Assembly: GCF_000817815.1 (NCBI RefSeq)
Contig: NZ_JPRD01000057.1
Coordinates: forward strand, 1 to 64,000
DNA from: Vibrio owensii CAIM 1854 = LMG 25443
GTDB taxonomy: Bacteria; Pseudomonadota; Gammaproteobacteria; Enterobacterales; Vibrionaceae
DNA length: 64,000 nt
Reading direction: 5' to 3'
The position numbers and the translations under genes were made by a program. The notes beneath the pieces were generated by a model that had not been told where the DNA came from, ran no database searches, and saw only the letters and a program-made list of their open reading frames with translations. Shown here piece by piece: positions 16,706-24,377 of the stretch. The first letter of the stretch is position 1. The number at the start of each line of letters is the position of its first letter.

Positions 16706-18850
16706 ATGAAACTCAAACTATCTAAGCTAAATATTGCAGTGGTAAGTGCAATTACTCTTTCATCTTTCGGCGTTTCAGCAGAAAGTAACGACGAAGTCCA
16801 AGCAATGGAAACAATGGTTGTTACCGCAAGCCGTTCTCAACAGCTGCTTAACGACGTTCCTCGCTCTGTGACCGTTATCGATCAAGAACAACTTCAGTCT
16901 CAGTTAAACCAAAGCCGCAGCATCAACGATGTGCTTTCAACGTTGGTTCCGGGTATGGGCACTTCTGTTCACGGTAACCTGAGCAGCAAAGGTCAAAACC
17001 AAATCCGTGGTCGTCGCGTTCTACTATTGATTGACGGCGTTGCACAAAACAACAGCTTCCTAGACTTCGGCCAAGAGTTGTCGGCCATTGATCCGCAAAA
17101 CGTTGAGCGTATCGAAGTTATCCGTGGTGGTTCTGCGGTTTACGGCCTTGGCGCACAGGGCGGTATCATCAACGTGATCACCAAAATGCCAGAAGAAGGC
17201 GCAGTAGAATATCGCACTAAAGTTGGCACAAGCTTCCAAGAGTTTGGTAGCGATGCGTTCACTTGGAACGTTTACCAAGAAGCGACAGGCGGTGATGAGA
17301 AAGATCAATGGCGTTTAGGCCTTGGTTACGAGCAACGTGGCGGCAGCTACGATGCTAACGGTGACCGCCTACCTTCGGTAAACAACGAAGATGACATGGA
17401 CAACCTAAACGTAAACGGCGTTTGGAACCGTAACATCGACGAAGATCGTTCACTGACTTTGACTGTTGGCGTTCGTAACATTACTGACAACGACGGCTGG
17501 TGTGCAGCAAATGGCGATGCAGCTAACGGCAAACGTGCAGAAGCGGTTCACTGTGGCCCAGGTTACAACAACGGCGTTGCAGGCAAAGATGGCGCGAAAC
17601 CAAATGACGTGACACGTACGTTCGCTAACTACCAAGCACGTTACCAAGATCTGGGCTTTAGCTTAGGTATGCTCGATGTAACGGGTTACTGGATGGCTCA
17701 AGATACTGAGACGTTCACGCTTGCGATGAAAGACAAGAACCCAAATTCTCCAACCTTTGGTCAAACGCTATATGGCCACAACGAGACAGATTTTGATCGT
17801 TTCGGCGTGAAAGCCAACATCTCTAGCCAAATTGATTGGGCTTTCGTGACTTGGGGTATGGACGTTGAACAACAGTCGTTCAAACAGCCAAACAGCGTCG
17901 GTTTCTACAACAACACACCGGATGTAGAGCAGTTTGCTATCGCACCATTCGCACAGTTCATCACTGACGTAAGCGATAACACGGTTCTTTCTTACGGTAT
18001 CCGTTACGAGTACGTACGTCTAAGCGTGGATGATTTCACGGTAGGTAACACGCACAACAATGCAGGTGATCAAGTTCAAGGCGGTGATCCGTACTTTGAC
18101 GAGTTCCTATTCAACATTGGTGTGACACACGATCTGACCGACAACCACCAGCTGTTTGCATCTTTCGCGCAAGGTATGTCAACGAACGAAGCACTACGTG
18201 ACATTCGTTCTGGTAACAGCTCAACAGTTGAAGGTGCTATCAAGCCAATTACTACTGACAACTACGAAGTGGGTGTGCGCGGCTTCCTTGGTGAAGCGGA
18301 CTACTCTCTTGCAGCGTTCTACAGCGAATCTGACCTAGGTTCGACGCTGAACGTAAACGAAGCAGGCGATGCGCTAGAAAGTACTCGTGCACCAGAGAAA
18401 GTTTGGGGTGCGGAAGCAACGCTTGGTTACAGCATTCTTGCTAACCTTCGTACAGACAGCACGATCTCTTGGCAAGAAGGTGAGCGTAAACTTAACGAAG
18501 ACAGCGGCTGGGAACCACTAGACGGCACGCGTATCGCACCATTGAAAGTAACGTCTGTTATCAGTTACGACGCTTACGAATTCGGTCGCTACAACATGAC
18601 GCTGGTTTACTCAGGCAACCGTGATAAAGAAGATGAAATCACTTCTGGCGCGAAATACGCAGTAGACAGCTACTTCGTTGCAAACGCTGGTGTGGACTAC
18701 GATCTTCCGTTCGGTACGTTAAGCTTCGCTGTAGAAAACCTATTCAACGAAGACTACATGACGGCGTACGCGCAATCAGAGCGTAACAACTCACGTTACT
18801 ACAACGCACCGGGTCGCCGCTTCCACTTGAACTACGAAGTGAAGTACTAA
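16706..18850 (+). CDS. TonB-dependent siderophore receptor, IutA-like
   Basis: A 714-residue outer membrane receptor. After a signal peptide (LNIAVVSAITLSSFGVSA) comes a TonB box region (ETMVVTAS), then a plug domain (residues about 45-165, RGRRVLLLIDG and ERIEVIRGGSAVYGLGAQGGIINVI), then a beta-barrel ending in RRFHLNYEVKY. The C-terminal part (LPFGTLSFAVENLFNEDY) and overall pattern resemble IutA-type receptors for hydroxamate/citrate siderophores. The ATG at 16706 is preceded by AGGA at 16698-16701; a TTG four codons upstream is less likely. It is divergent from the ABC/FhuF genes. The specific ligand (aerobactin, vibrioferrin or another) cannot be decided here. Confidence 0.88.
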   Translation: MKLKLSKLNIAVVSAITLSSFGVSAESNDEVQAMETMVVTASRSQQLLNDVPRSVTVIDQEQLQSQLNQSRSINDVLSTLVPGMGTSVHGNLSSKGQNQIRGRRVLLLIDGVAQNNSFLDFGQELSAIDPQNVERIEVIRGGSAVYGLGAQGGIINVITKMPEEGAVEYRTKVGTSFQEFGSDAFTWNVYQEATGGDEKDQWRLGLGYEQRGGSYDANGDRLPSVNNEDDMDNLNVNGVWNRNIDEDRSLTLTVGVRNITDNDGWCAANGDAANGKRAEAVHCGPGYNNGVAGKDGAKPNDVTRTFANYQARYQDLGFSLGMLDVTGYWMAQDTETFTLAMKDKNPNSPTFGQTLYGHNETDFDRFGVKANISSQIDWAFVTWGMDVEQQSFKQPNSVGFYNNTPDVEQFAIAPFAQFITDVSDNTVLSYGIRYEYVRLSVDDFTVGNTHNNAGDQVQGGDPYFDEFLFNIGVTHDLTDNHQLFASFAQGMSTNEALRDIRSGNSSTVEGAIKPITTDNYEVGVRGFLGEADYSLAAFYSESDLGSTLNVNEAGDALESTRAPEKVWGAEATLGYSILANLRTDSTISWQEGERKLNEDSGWEPLDGTRIAPLKVTSVISYDAYEFGRYNMTLVYSGNRDKEDEITSGAKYAVDSYFVANAGVDYDLPFGTLSFAVENLFNEDYMTAYAQSERNNSRYYNAPGRRFHLNYEVKY

Positions 18851-18873
18851 TCCCTCACCTCGTTAAGATATGA

Positions 18874-18908
18874 AAAAGCCGAACAGTGATACGCTGTTCG
18901 GCTTTTTT
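18874..18908. terminator. Bidirectional terminator between receptor and DUF1028 gene
   Basis: A stem of about 13 bp (AAAAGCCGAACAG / CTGTTCGGCTTTT) has a 7-nt loop and T-tracts on both strands. It serves the converging receptor and DUF1028 genes. Confidence 0.88.
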
Positions 18909-18946
18909 GTTTTTGTCTCTGAACAAATCTCAGAAAAACTATTGAT

Positions 18947-19648
18947 TTATTGATTCGGCAATCCGTTGAGAAACTCTTGGAAGCTCGGCGCTTGTACGCG
19001 GCTCAGTACCTTTCTCATGTCTTCAATCAAACTATCGTCAGACCAATCAACGCGAATATCAATCGGCGCTTGCGTGTAGCTTTCAATACGAAGCGAAGCG
19101 GAATACGTACCGCGCTTATCGCCACCCGCTTCCAACGCGGCTTCCAGTGCAGTTATGAGCACTTCCGCTAACCTTGCTTCGTAGTTATCACGATATTGAG
19201 GTTTGTCCCCTGCTCTCACTTGATCGGCATTCAGCATTGTCTGAGCCATAAATGAATCCGCAAATGCTTCAATAACCGCATCACTTTCTAACATGTTGCC
19301 AGCAACGGCGAGATCTTGAAAAGCAAGAGAGCCCACGTGCGCGATGTTCTCTTCACCATTGATAAACGCCGCGTGGCCATGTTTATCCATTACCATGCAT
19401 TGGCGCTTAGCAAATTCAGCATCGCCCTCTTTCAAACGCTCAACCACATCATGGCAACAAAGCCCTTGCGATAACCATCGCTTGGCGTTGTCGGCATACC
19501 AAGGGTTGGTAAACAGCCCCTGAGTGGCACACGCGCCAATCCCACGCCAACTGTGGTTTACGTAGCCACCGACGGCAACGCCGCCAGTCGCTGTAATGGA
19601 AGCCGATAACCCTGTTTCTGGGTTAACGTGTATAAGTGAAATCGTCAT
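18947..19648 (-). CDS. DUF1028-family protein (Ntn-hydrolase-like)
   Basis: The 233-residue sequence starts MTISLIHVNPETGLSASITATGGVAVGGYVNH and contains ATQGLFTNPWYAD and AVAGNMLE, the hallmarks of DUF1028, an uncharacterised family with a predicted Ntn-hydrolase fold. It is commonly found near amino-acid or peptide-derived compound catabolism. It follows the YfcC-type transporter by 21 bp and so forms an operon with it, near an M20 amidohydrolase. That suggests a step in cleaving a carbamoyl- or amide-containing nutrient. No biochemical role is established, and I claim none beyond hydrolase-like fold. Confidence 0.82.
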   Translation of the reverse strand: MTISLIHVNPETGLSASITATGGVAVGGYVNHSWRGIGACATQGLFTNPWYADNAKRWLSQGLCCHDVVERLKEGDAEFAKRQCMVMDKHGHAAFINGEENIAHVGSLAFQDLAVAGNMLESDAVIEAFADSFMAQTMLNADQVRAGDKPQYRDNYEARLAEVLITALEAALEAGGDKRGTYSASLRIESYTQAPIDIRVDWSDDSLIEDMRKVLSRVQAPSFQEFLNGLPNQ

Positions 19649-19669
19649 AGATTCTCAATATAAAAGGCG

Positions 19670-21061
19670 TTAGTAACCAACCATTTGTCCAACAAACAGA
19701 GCTACCCAACATAGAACATAAACGAACGCCATGAATGGCATGATGGCTTTGAGCCACTGCTCGTAAGACACGCGACCAAGTGCCAACATTGCTAGCGTAC
19801 CACCAGAAGTCGGTACGATAAGGTTGGTCAGACCGTCACCCACTTGGAATGCGGTGATCATCAGCTGACGGCTCATGCCAGTGAGATCTGCCACAGGAAT
19901 TAGGATTGGCATAGTAACCATTGCCTGACCAGAGCCCGATGGTACGAATAGGTTGATCACACCTTGCACCACACTCGCAACAATCGCAGAGATAGCAATC
20001 GGCATATCTTGAATAAGTGAGCTTAGCGCGTTAACGATGGTATCGATGATTTGCGCTTGGTCGAGGATGATTTGAATCGATGCCGCAACACCAATGACCA
20101 ATGCGCCTGCGGTTACACCCGACGCACCTTCCATCATCTGCTTCACAATGCCATTGGCGCTTAAACCGTTGACTGCGCCGATCACAATCGCCATCAATAA
20201 GAACAGGCCTGCGATCTCGTTGATGTACCAACCATTGGCAAATACGCCGTAAAGCATCACACCAAGACCGGCTAGGAATACGCCCAGCGTCAGTTTGTCT
20301 TTCTTCTCTAGGTGGTATTCCGATAAATCTTTACTTAAGCCTTCTGCTGAATCTGGCTCTTTAAACTCCATCTTCGCTACACGAGTACAGATGTAGTAAG
20401 ACAGCAGTGCAAGAGAGGAAATCACCATCGCCGCACGCAGCCAAGCGCCCGAGAAAGTTGGCAGTTCAGCAATACCTTGAGCCACACCGACGGTATAAGG
20501 GTTGATTGGTGACAGTGCAAAGCCCACACCGATACCGCCCACCGCCATTACCGTACCGACAAGGCTGGAGTAACCAACCGCTGCAGAAATCAGAACTGCA
20601 ACCGGAACAAGCGCGATGTTGTTCTCAAAGCCTACCGCCACGCCAAAGAAGCCGTAGATAAAGGTGCCGATGGTGATGATCAGATTACGGTTCTTCACAC
20701 CCGCTTTGTTTACCGCCACACCAATTGCGTTCTCTAATGCTCCGGTGCGTTGCAAGATGTGGAACAAACCACCTGCAATAAATACGATGAACAAGTAAGG
20801 CACCGCACTGATCAAACCTTTCGGAATCGCGACAAAAATATCAAAGAAATGCACCGCTGGAACGTCATTCAGATAGGCAAATGAGTTCGGCACAACCGTG
20901 GTTCGGCCATCGACAACAACGCGTGAGAATTCCCCCGCAGGCACAACAAAGGTCAGTAAGTAAGTCGCCACTAAAATCATAAAGATCAGGACCATTGGGT
21001 CCGGCATGCTTTTGTACCAAGCCTTTTTCTCTGTCGTCTCCATCTTCTTTGTCATATCCAT
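19670..21061 (-). CDS. YfcC-family transporter (DcuC-like)
   Basis: A 463-residue inner membrane protein with about 12 helices. The family landmarks are PDPMVLIFMILVATYLLTFVVPAGEF near the N-terminus, the re-entrant QVGDGLTNLIVPTSGGTLAMLALG near residue 415 and FVPSGSGQAMVTMPILIPVADL near 370. YfcC proteins belong with anaerobic C4-dicarboxylate and arginine/ornithine-type carriers; their substrates are mostly unproved. AGGAG lies about 10 bases before the ATG. It is co-directional with the M20 hydrolase and followed closely by DUF1028, so it probably imports the substrate of those enzymes. Confidence 0.85.
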   Translation of the reverse strand: MDMTKKMETTEKKAWYKSMPDPMVLIFMILVATYLLTFVVPAGEFSRVVVDGRTTVVPNSFAYLNDVPAVHFFDIFVAIPKGLISAVPYLFIVFIAGGLFHILQRTGALENAIGVAVNKAGVKNRNLIITIGTFIYGFFGVAVGFENNIALVPVAVLISAAVGYSSLVGTVMAVGGIGVGFALSPINPYTVGVAQGIAELPTFSGAWLRAAMVISSLALLSYYICTRVAKMEFKEPDSAEGLSKDLSEYHLEKKDKLTLGVFLAGLGVMLYGVFANGWYINEIAGLFLLMAIVIGAVNGLSANGIVKQMMEGASGVTAGALVIGVAASIQIILDQAQIIDTIVNALSSLIQDMPIAISAIVASVVQGVINLFVPSGSGQAMVTMPILIPVADLTGMSRQLMITAFQVGDGLTNLIVPTSGGTLAMLALGRVSYEQWLKAIMPFMAFVYVLCWVALFVGQMVGY

Positions 21062-21150
21062 AACAAAATCTCTCCTTAGTATAGGAATGAAAGCTCACTC
21101 GTTTGAACAATCACGTTTGCAAGCAAAAACCAACGCTTGGTTTTAAAAGT

Positions 21151-21180
21151 AAAAAAGAGGATGAATCCCCACCCTCTCTT
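21151..21180 (-). terminator. Weak hairpin after the amidohydrolase gene
   Basis: On the minus strand AGAGG…CCTCT is followed by six T, 15 bp after the amidohydrolase stop. It probably only partly separates it from the transporter gene. Confidence 0.5.
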
Positions 21181-21194
21181 GTTTTATTCGCGTG

Positions 21195-22442
21195 TTATTG
21201 ATGCTTCATCAGCATGCAGAAATGGTTCAGCACTTCGACTGCGGCCATCAGATCTTTTTGTAGAATCGCTTCATCTGGATGATGGCTAACCCCATCCGTA
21301 CAGCGCATAAATAGCATCGCAATGTCCGTTAATTCACACACCGCAAGGCCATCATGCCCTGCACCACTGAATAGGTGCTTAGCTTCAATATTGGATAGCG
21401 AGATCGCCTGAGTCAGTGCCGAAGAAAGCGAATCAGAACAAGTGACCGCCGCTTGCTCGTAAGTCTGTTCGTGGCGATACGCAAGATTGTACTGCGTCAT
21501 TAAGGTTTCGATGTTTGCCAACATTTCTTGTCGTGCGGCAATACGGGAAGCATCATTTGGTGAGCGCAGTTCGATAGTGATGTCCGTTTGCTGAGGAATC
21601 ACATTCACACCGTTCGGGAAGTTAGCTATTTTGCCAACCACACCCACAAGGTCGTCTTCACGCTTACACAGTTGGTCAAACATATGGATGACCTGCGCAG
21701 CCCCAACTAACGCATCTTGACGCATGTCCATTGGCACTGTACCCGCGTGGCCTGCTTTCCCTAGAACCGACAAAGTATGGCGCTCAATACCGGTGATGGC
21801 CGTAACCACACCCACAGGCAAGTTCGCTTGCTCAAGTTGCGGGCCTTGCTCAATGTGCAGCTCTACAAAGCCCAACACCCTGTCTTTGTCGTAAGCATCT
21901 TGCGCAATAAGTTCTGGATGGCAACCGAATGAAGTCAGAGCTTCACGCATCGTAATACCGTAAGCGTCGCGTGCATCCAAAACGCTCGGGTCAAACGTTC
22001 CGGCAATGGCTTTTGAACCGAGTAATGTCGATTGGAATCGCGTGCCTTCTTCATCACTGAAGGCAATCACATCGATATGGAAAGGAAATTCGAATTTCTT
22101 CTGATGGAAATAATGAACCAAAGCGATAGGTAGGATGACACCTAAAATACCATCGTATTTGCCACCATTTGGCACGGTATCTTGATGAGAACCAAAGATC
22201 AGCGTCTGCGCATTTGGGTTCGGGCTGTGGTAACGACCAATAAGGTTAGCCGCGTTATCCATGCGCACTTCCATGCCAGACAACAACATCCACTCACGTA
22301 GTTTTTCATTCGCTCTCGCGTGCTCTTCACTGGCACACAAACGCGTCACGCCTTCGCTATCTGGGTCATTGGTTTGGCTGCATTGAGCAATATCTTCCAA
22401 CCATTCCCACGCTAGACTGGCCGTTTCTACAAATTTTTCCAT
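21195..22442 (-). CDS. M20-family amidohydrolase (allantoate / N-carbamoyl-L-amino acid hydrolase type)
   Basis: A 415-residue zinc hydrolase of the AllC/HyuC group. Metal and catalytic motifs are intact: GSHQDTVPNGGKYDGILGV near residue 80, AFSDEEGTRF near 128, ELHIEQGPQLE near 193, and SGAGHDGLAVCEL followed by SHHPDE toward the C-terminus. Enzymes of this type release ammonia and CO2 from allantoate, ureidoglycine or N-carbamoyl amino acids. No allantoinase, urate or hydantoinase gene is nearby, so the substrate is open. The start lies next to two identical palindromes shared with a divergent GntR gene, which suggests direct substrate-responsive control. Confidence 0.88.
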   Translation of the reverse strand: MEKFVETASLAWEWLEDIAQCSQTNDPDSEGVTRLCASEEHARANEKLREWMLLSGMEVRMDNAANLIGRYHSPNPNAQTLIFGSHQDTVPNGGKYDGILGVILPIALVHYFHQKKFEFPFHIDVIAFSDEEGTRFQSTLLGSKAIAGTFDPSVLDARDAYGITMREALTSFGCHPELIAQDAYDKDRVLGFVELHIEQGPQLEQANLPVGVVTAITGIERHTLSVLGKAGHAGTVPMDMRQDALVGAAQVIHMFDQLCKREDDLVGVVGKIANFPNGVNVIPQQTDITIELRSPNDASRIAARQEMLANIETLMTQYNLAYRHEQTYEQAAVTCSDSLSSALTQAISLSNIEAKHLFSGAGHDGLAVCELTDIAMLFMRCTDGVSHHPDEAILQKDLMAAVEVLNHFCMLMKHQ

Positions 22443-22478
22443 CTTGAATCGCTCTATTTCTAACCATGTTCATTTTTA

Positions 22479-22494
22479 ATTTATCATGATAAAT
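22479..22494. promoter_or_regulatory. 16-bp palindrome, copy 1 (likely GntR operator)
   Basis: ATTTATCATGATAAAT is a perfect palindrome in the amidohydrolase–GntR intergenic region. A second identical copy begins exactly 30 bp further on. Confidence 0.75.
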
Positions 22495-22508
22495 ATCAAA
22501 TGAAAGAC

Positions 22509-22524
22509 ATTTATCATGATAAAT
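22509..22524. promoter_or_regulatory. 16-bp palindrome, copy 2 (likely GntR operator)
   Basis: ATTTATCATGATAAAT is identical to copy 1; the centres are 30 bp apart, about three helical turns, which favours cooperative binding on one face of the DNA. Confidence 0.75.
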
Positions 22525-22680
22525 AGACTTTTTTGTGAGTGCGATTCGATCGATAATCGGATGGTTTCATAACTAAAACCGTGTTCGTTTTTCAGAAAAT
22601 GAAAGACAGAAAACAGGTGACATCCTTTGAATTTCCTTCAAAATTCAATAGATACCGCGAAATAACCCAGCGAGGAAAAT

Positions 22681-23427
22681 GTGGCAAGCAGCGCGAAAGG
22701 ACGTAGAACTCAACAACTGGCCGAATCGATCAAAACTTGGATCGTCGATCAAGCTTTGCAGCCCGGCGATCGTCTGCCGAGTGAAATCGAAGTCATGGAA
22801 ACCTTTGATGCTTCCAAAAGCACGGTGCGAGAAAGCATGCGAATCCTTGAAGCACAAGGCATTCTCTCGACCAAGACGGGGCCAAAAGGTGGTGTATTTG
22901 TTAGCGAAATGAGCGAGAACAAAGCTCAGGCACTGCTAAGCAACTACCTGTTCTTCAAAGATGTTTCGATTTCTGACCTGTACCAAATCCGCTTGTCACT
23001 TGAACCAGAAATCGCTGCCTCTTTGGCAGGCACATTAACAGAGGCACAGCTTGTCACGCTCGATAAGCAAATCGATAAGTACCAAACACCACCAGAAGAC
23101 GTGTATCAAGAGCGCGAACACCACATTGCATCGATTGAGTTTCACAGCCTCTTAGCCAGTTACTCTGGCAATGAGCTGCTGAAGTTTGTGGTTCGCTTTA
23201 CTGCGCAGATGCTTACCGAGCTAACGATTTACCGTAAACTGTATGAACCGGGGAACCACAAGCTGTGGCAAACGGGCATGCAAAGCCAACGTTCACTGGT
23301 GGAAGCATTGCGTAAAGGTGACGCGCCAAAAGCCAAGCAAGTAATGGAACAACACATGCTGACCGCGCATCAATTGATGAAGAAGCAAGAAGCTGAAGTG
23401 GCGAACCGTTTCCTCACAGAAAGCTAA
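22681..23427 (+). CDS. GntR-family regulator, FadR/FCD subfamily
   Basis: A 248-residue regulator with an N-terminal winged helix (LAESIKTWIVDQALQPGDRLPSE, then STVRESMRILEAQGIL) and a helical FCD effector domain (DLYQIRLSLEPEIAASLAG; H-containing pocket around residues 150-215). The start is a GTG at 22681 with AGGA 7-10 bases before it; an overlapping ATG at 22679 in another frame gives a short nonsense peptide. It is divergent from the amidohydrolase with two perfect palindromes between, so it most likely represses or activates the amidohydrolase–YfcC–DUF1028 unit in response to its substrate. Confidence 0.9.
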   Translation: MASSAKGRRTQQLAESIKTWIVDQALQPGDRLPSEIEVMETFDASKSTVRESMRILEAQGILSTKTGPKGGVFVSEMSENKAQALLSNYLFFKDVSISDLYQIRLSLEPEIAASLAGTLTEAQLVTLDKQIDKYQTPPEDVYQEREHHIASIEFHSLLASYSGNELLKFVVRFTAQMLTELTIYRKLYEPGNHKLWQTGMQSQRSLVEALRKGDAPKAKQVMEQHMLTAHQLMKKQEAEVANRFLTES

Positions 23428-23455
23428 TTGGCTCGCCATCGTTTGAAATGCAGAA

Positions 23456-23908
23456 TTAAGCGTGATTGGCTAAGGTCATTTTACGCACCAAACGGAAGAA
23501 TTCGTCGGATTCCTCTTCCGTCAAACAAGAAAAGAAATCTTGCTTGAGGTTGGTCATGATGCGGTGCACTTTGCGTACCGCTTCTACACCCTCTTTGGTG
23601 AGTGTCAGAATCTTTAATCTCTGATTGGTTTCGCTCTTGGAAACTTTAACAAAACCTCGTTTCTCTAGGTTATCCACCATGCGTTTTGCTACGCTTCGCT
23701 CCGTTAGAACCGCATCCGCCAATTCTTGCTGACTCATAGGTTGAAACTCTTCCAACGCCGCCAACGCACTCGCCATTTCCAACGTCATTAAGTCCTGACG
23801 CGATAGCTCTGCTTGGGCACGATTGCGGAAGGTTCGGTTCATCACGCTGCACACAAACATCGGGCTTTGATCCAACACGGATATCGGAGAAATCTTCTGA
23901 TCTTTCAT
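23456..23908 (-). CDS. MarR-family transcriptional regulator
   Basis: A 150-residue winged-helix regulator. The recognition region MSQQELADAVLTERSVAKRMVDNLEKRGFV and the wing NQRLKILTLTKEG are typical. It lies downstream of an AcrAB-type pump on the same strand, 469 bp away across a repeat region, so it is probably a separate transcription unit. MarR proteins often sense phenolics or bile-like compounds and control such pumps; here the link is by proximity. The region before its start shows no obvious copy of the palindrome found upstream of the pump. Confidence 0.88.
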   Translation of the reverse strand: MKDQKISPISVLDQSPMFVCSVMNRTFRNRAQAELSRQDLMTLEMASALAALEEFQPMSQQELADAVLTERSVAKRMVDNLEKRGFVKVSKSETNQRLKILTLTKEGVEAVRKVHRIMTNLKQDFFSCLTEEESDEFFRLVRKMTLANHA

Positions 23909-23959
23909 ACTTGCCTATTCTACTTTCGGCTTTGTTTTCATTTGGATAGTACTGCGTTT

Positions 23960-24250
23960 ACAAGAGATTCCCGACTGCGCTCCTTCGTCGCTTTCGGGAA
24001 TGACGCGTTGTTGAGTGACATGCTCAATTCAATATTCCGAGCATTCTGATGAGCCTCAGAGACCCTACATCCGTCATCCTCAAGAGCGAGGGACGAGCGA
24101 GTTGGGGATCTCTTTCAACACTCAAATCTCGGTCATTCCGACGAGCCTAAGCGAGATCAGGAATCTAACTGCCACACGCTCTTACTCAATATTTCACATC
24201 AAGTCACAGCACTCGGTGAGCAGATTCTGAATCATGCTCGTCCCTCGCTG
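23960..24250. repeat. Vibrio-type interspersed palindromic repeats
   Basis: A non-coding stretch with several related units: ATTCCCGA…TCGGGAAT (23967-24001), then copies of the CCTCAAGAGCGAGGGACGAG and GTCATTCCGACGAGCCTAAG types, and an inverted one near 24230. Such units are scattered through Vibrio genomes between genes. The units are partly degenerate and probably accumulated by separate insertions. Short frames within it are not convincing genes. Confidence 0.6.
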
Positions 24251-24308
24251 TTCAGAATGGCGTAAAAATTAAACATCAAATCCAAACTATCCAATTGAAT
24301 CCAAAAAT

Positions 24309-24330
24309 AAAGGACGCCGAAGCGCCCTTT
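24309..24330 (-). terminator. Terminator of the RND pump operon
   Basis: On the minus strand AAAGGGCGC, a TTCG loop and GCGTCCTTT form a 9-bp stem with one mismatch, followed by a T-rich tract, 48 bp beyond the pump stop codon. Confidence 0.8.
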
Positions 24331-24377
24331 TCTTGTACTTATTAGCAATAGTATAACTTAGTCTTTAGCGCTAAGTC

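Noticed and set aside
22679..22912. Alternative frame beginning two bases before the GntR start
   Set aside because: It reads MWQAARKD out of frame with the winged helix; the GTG at 22681 fits the family.
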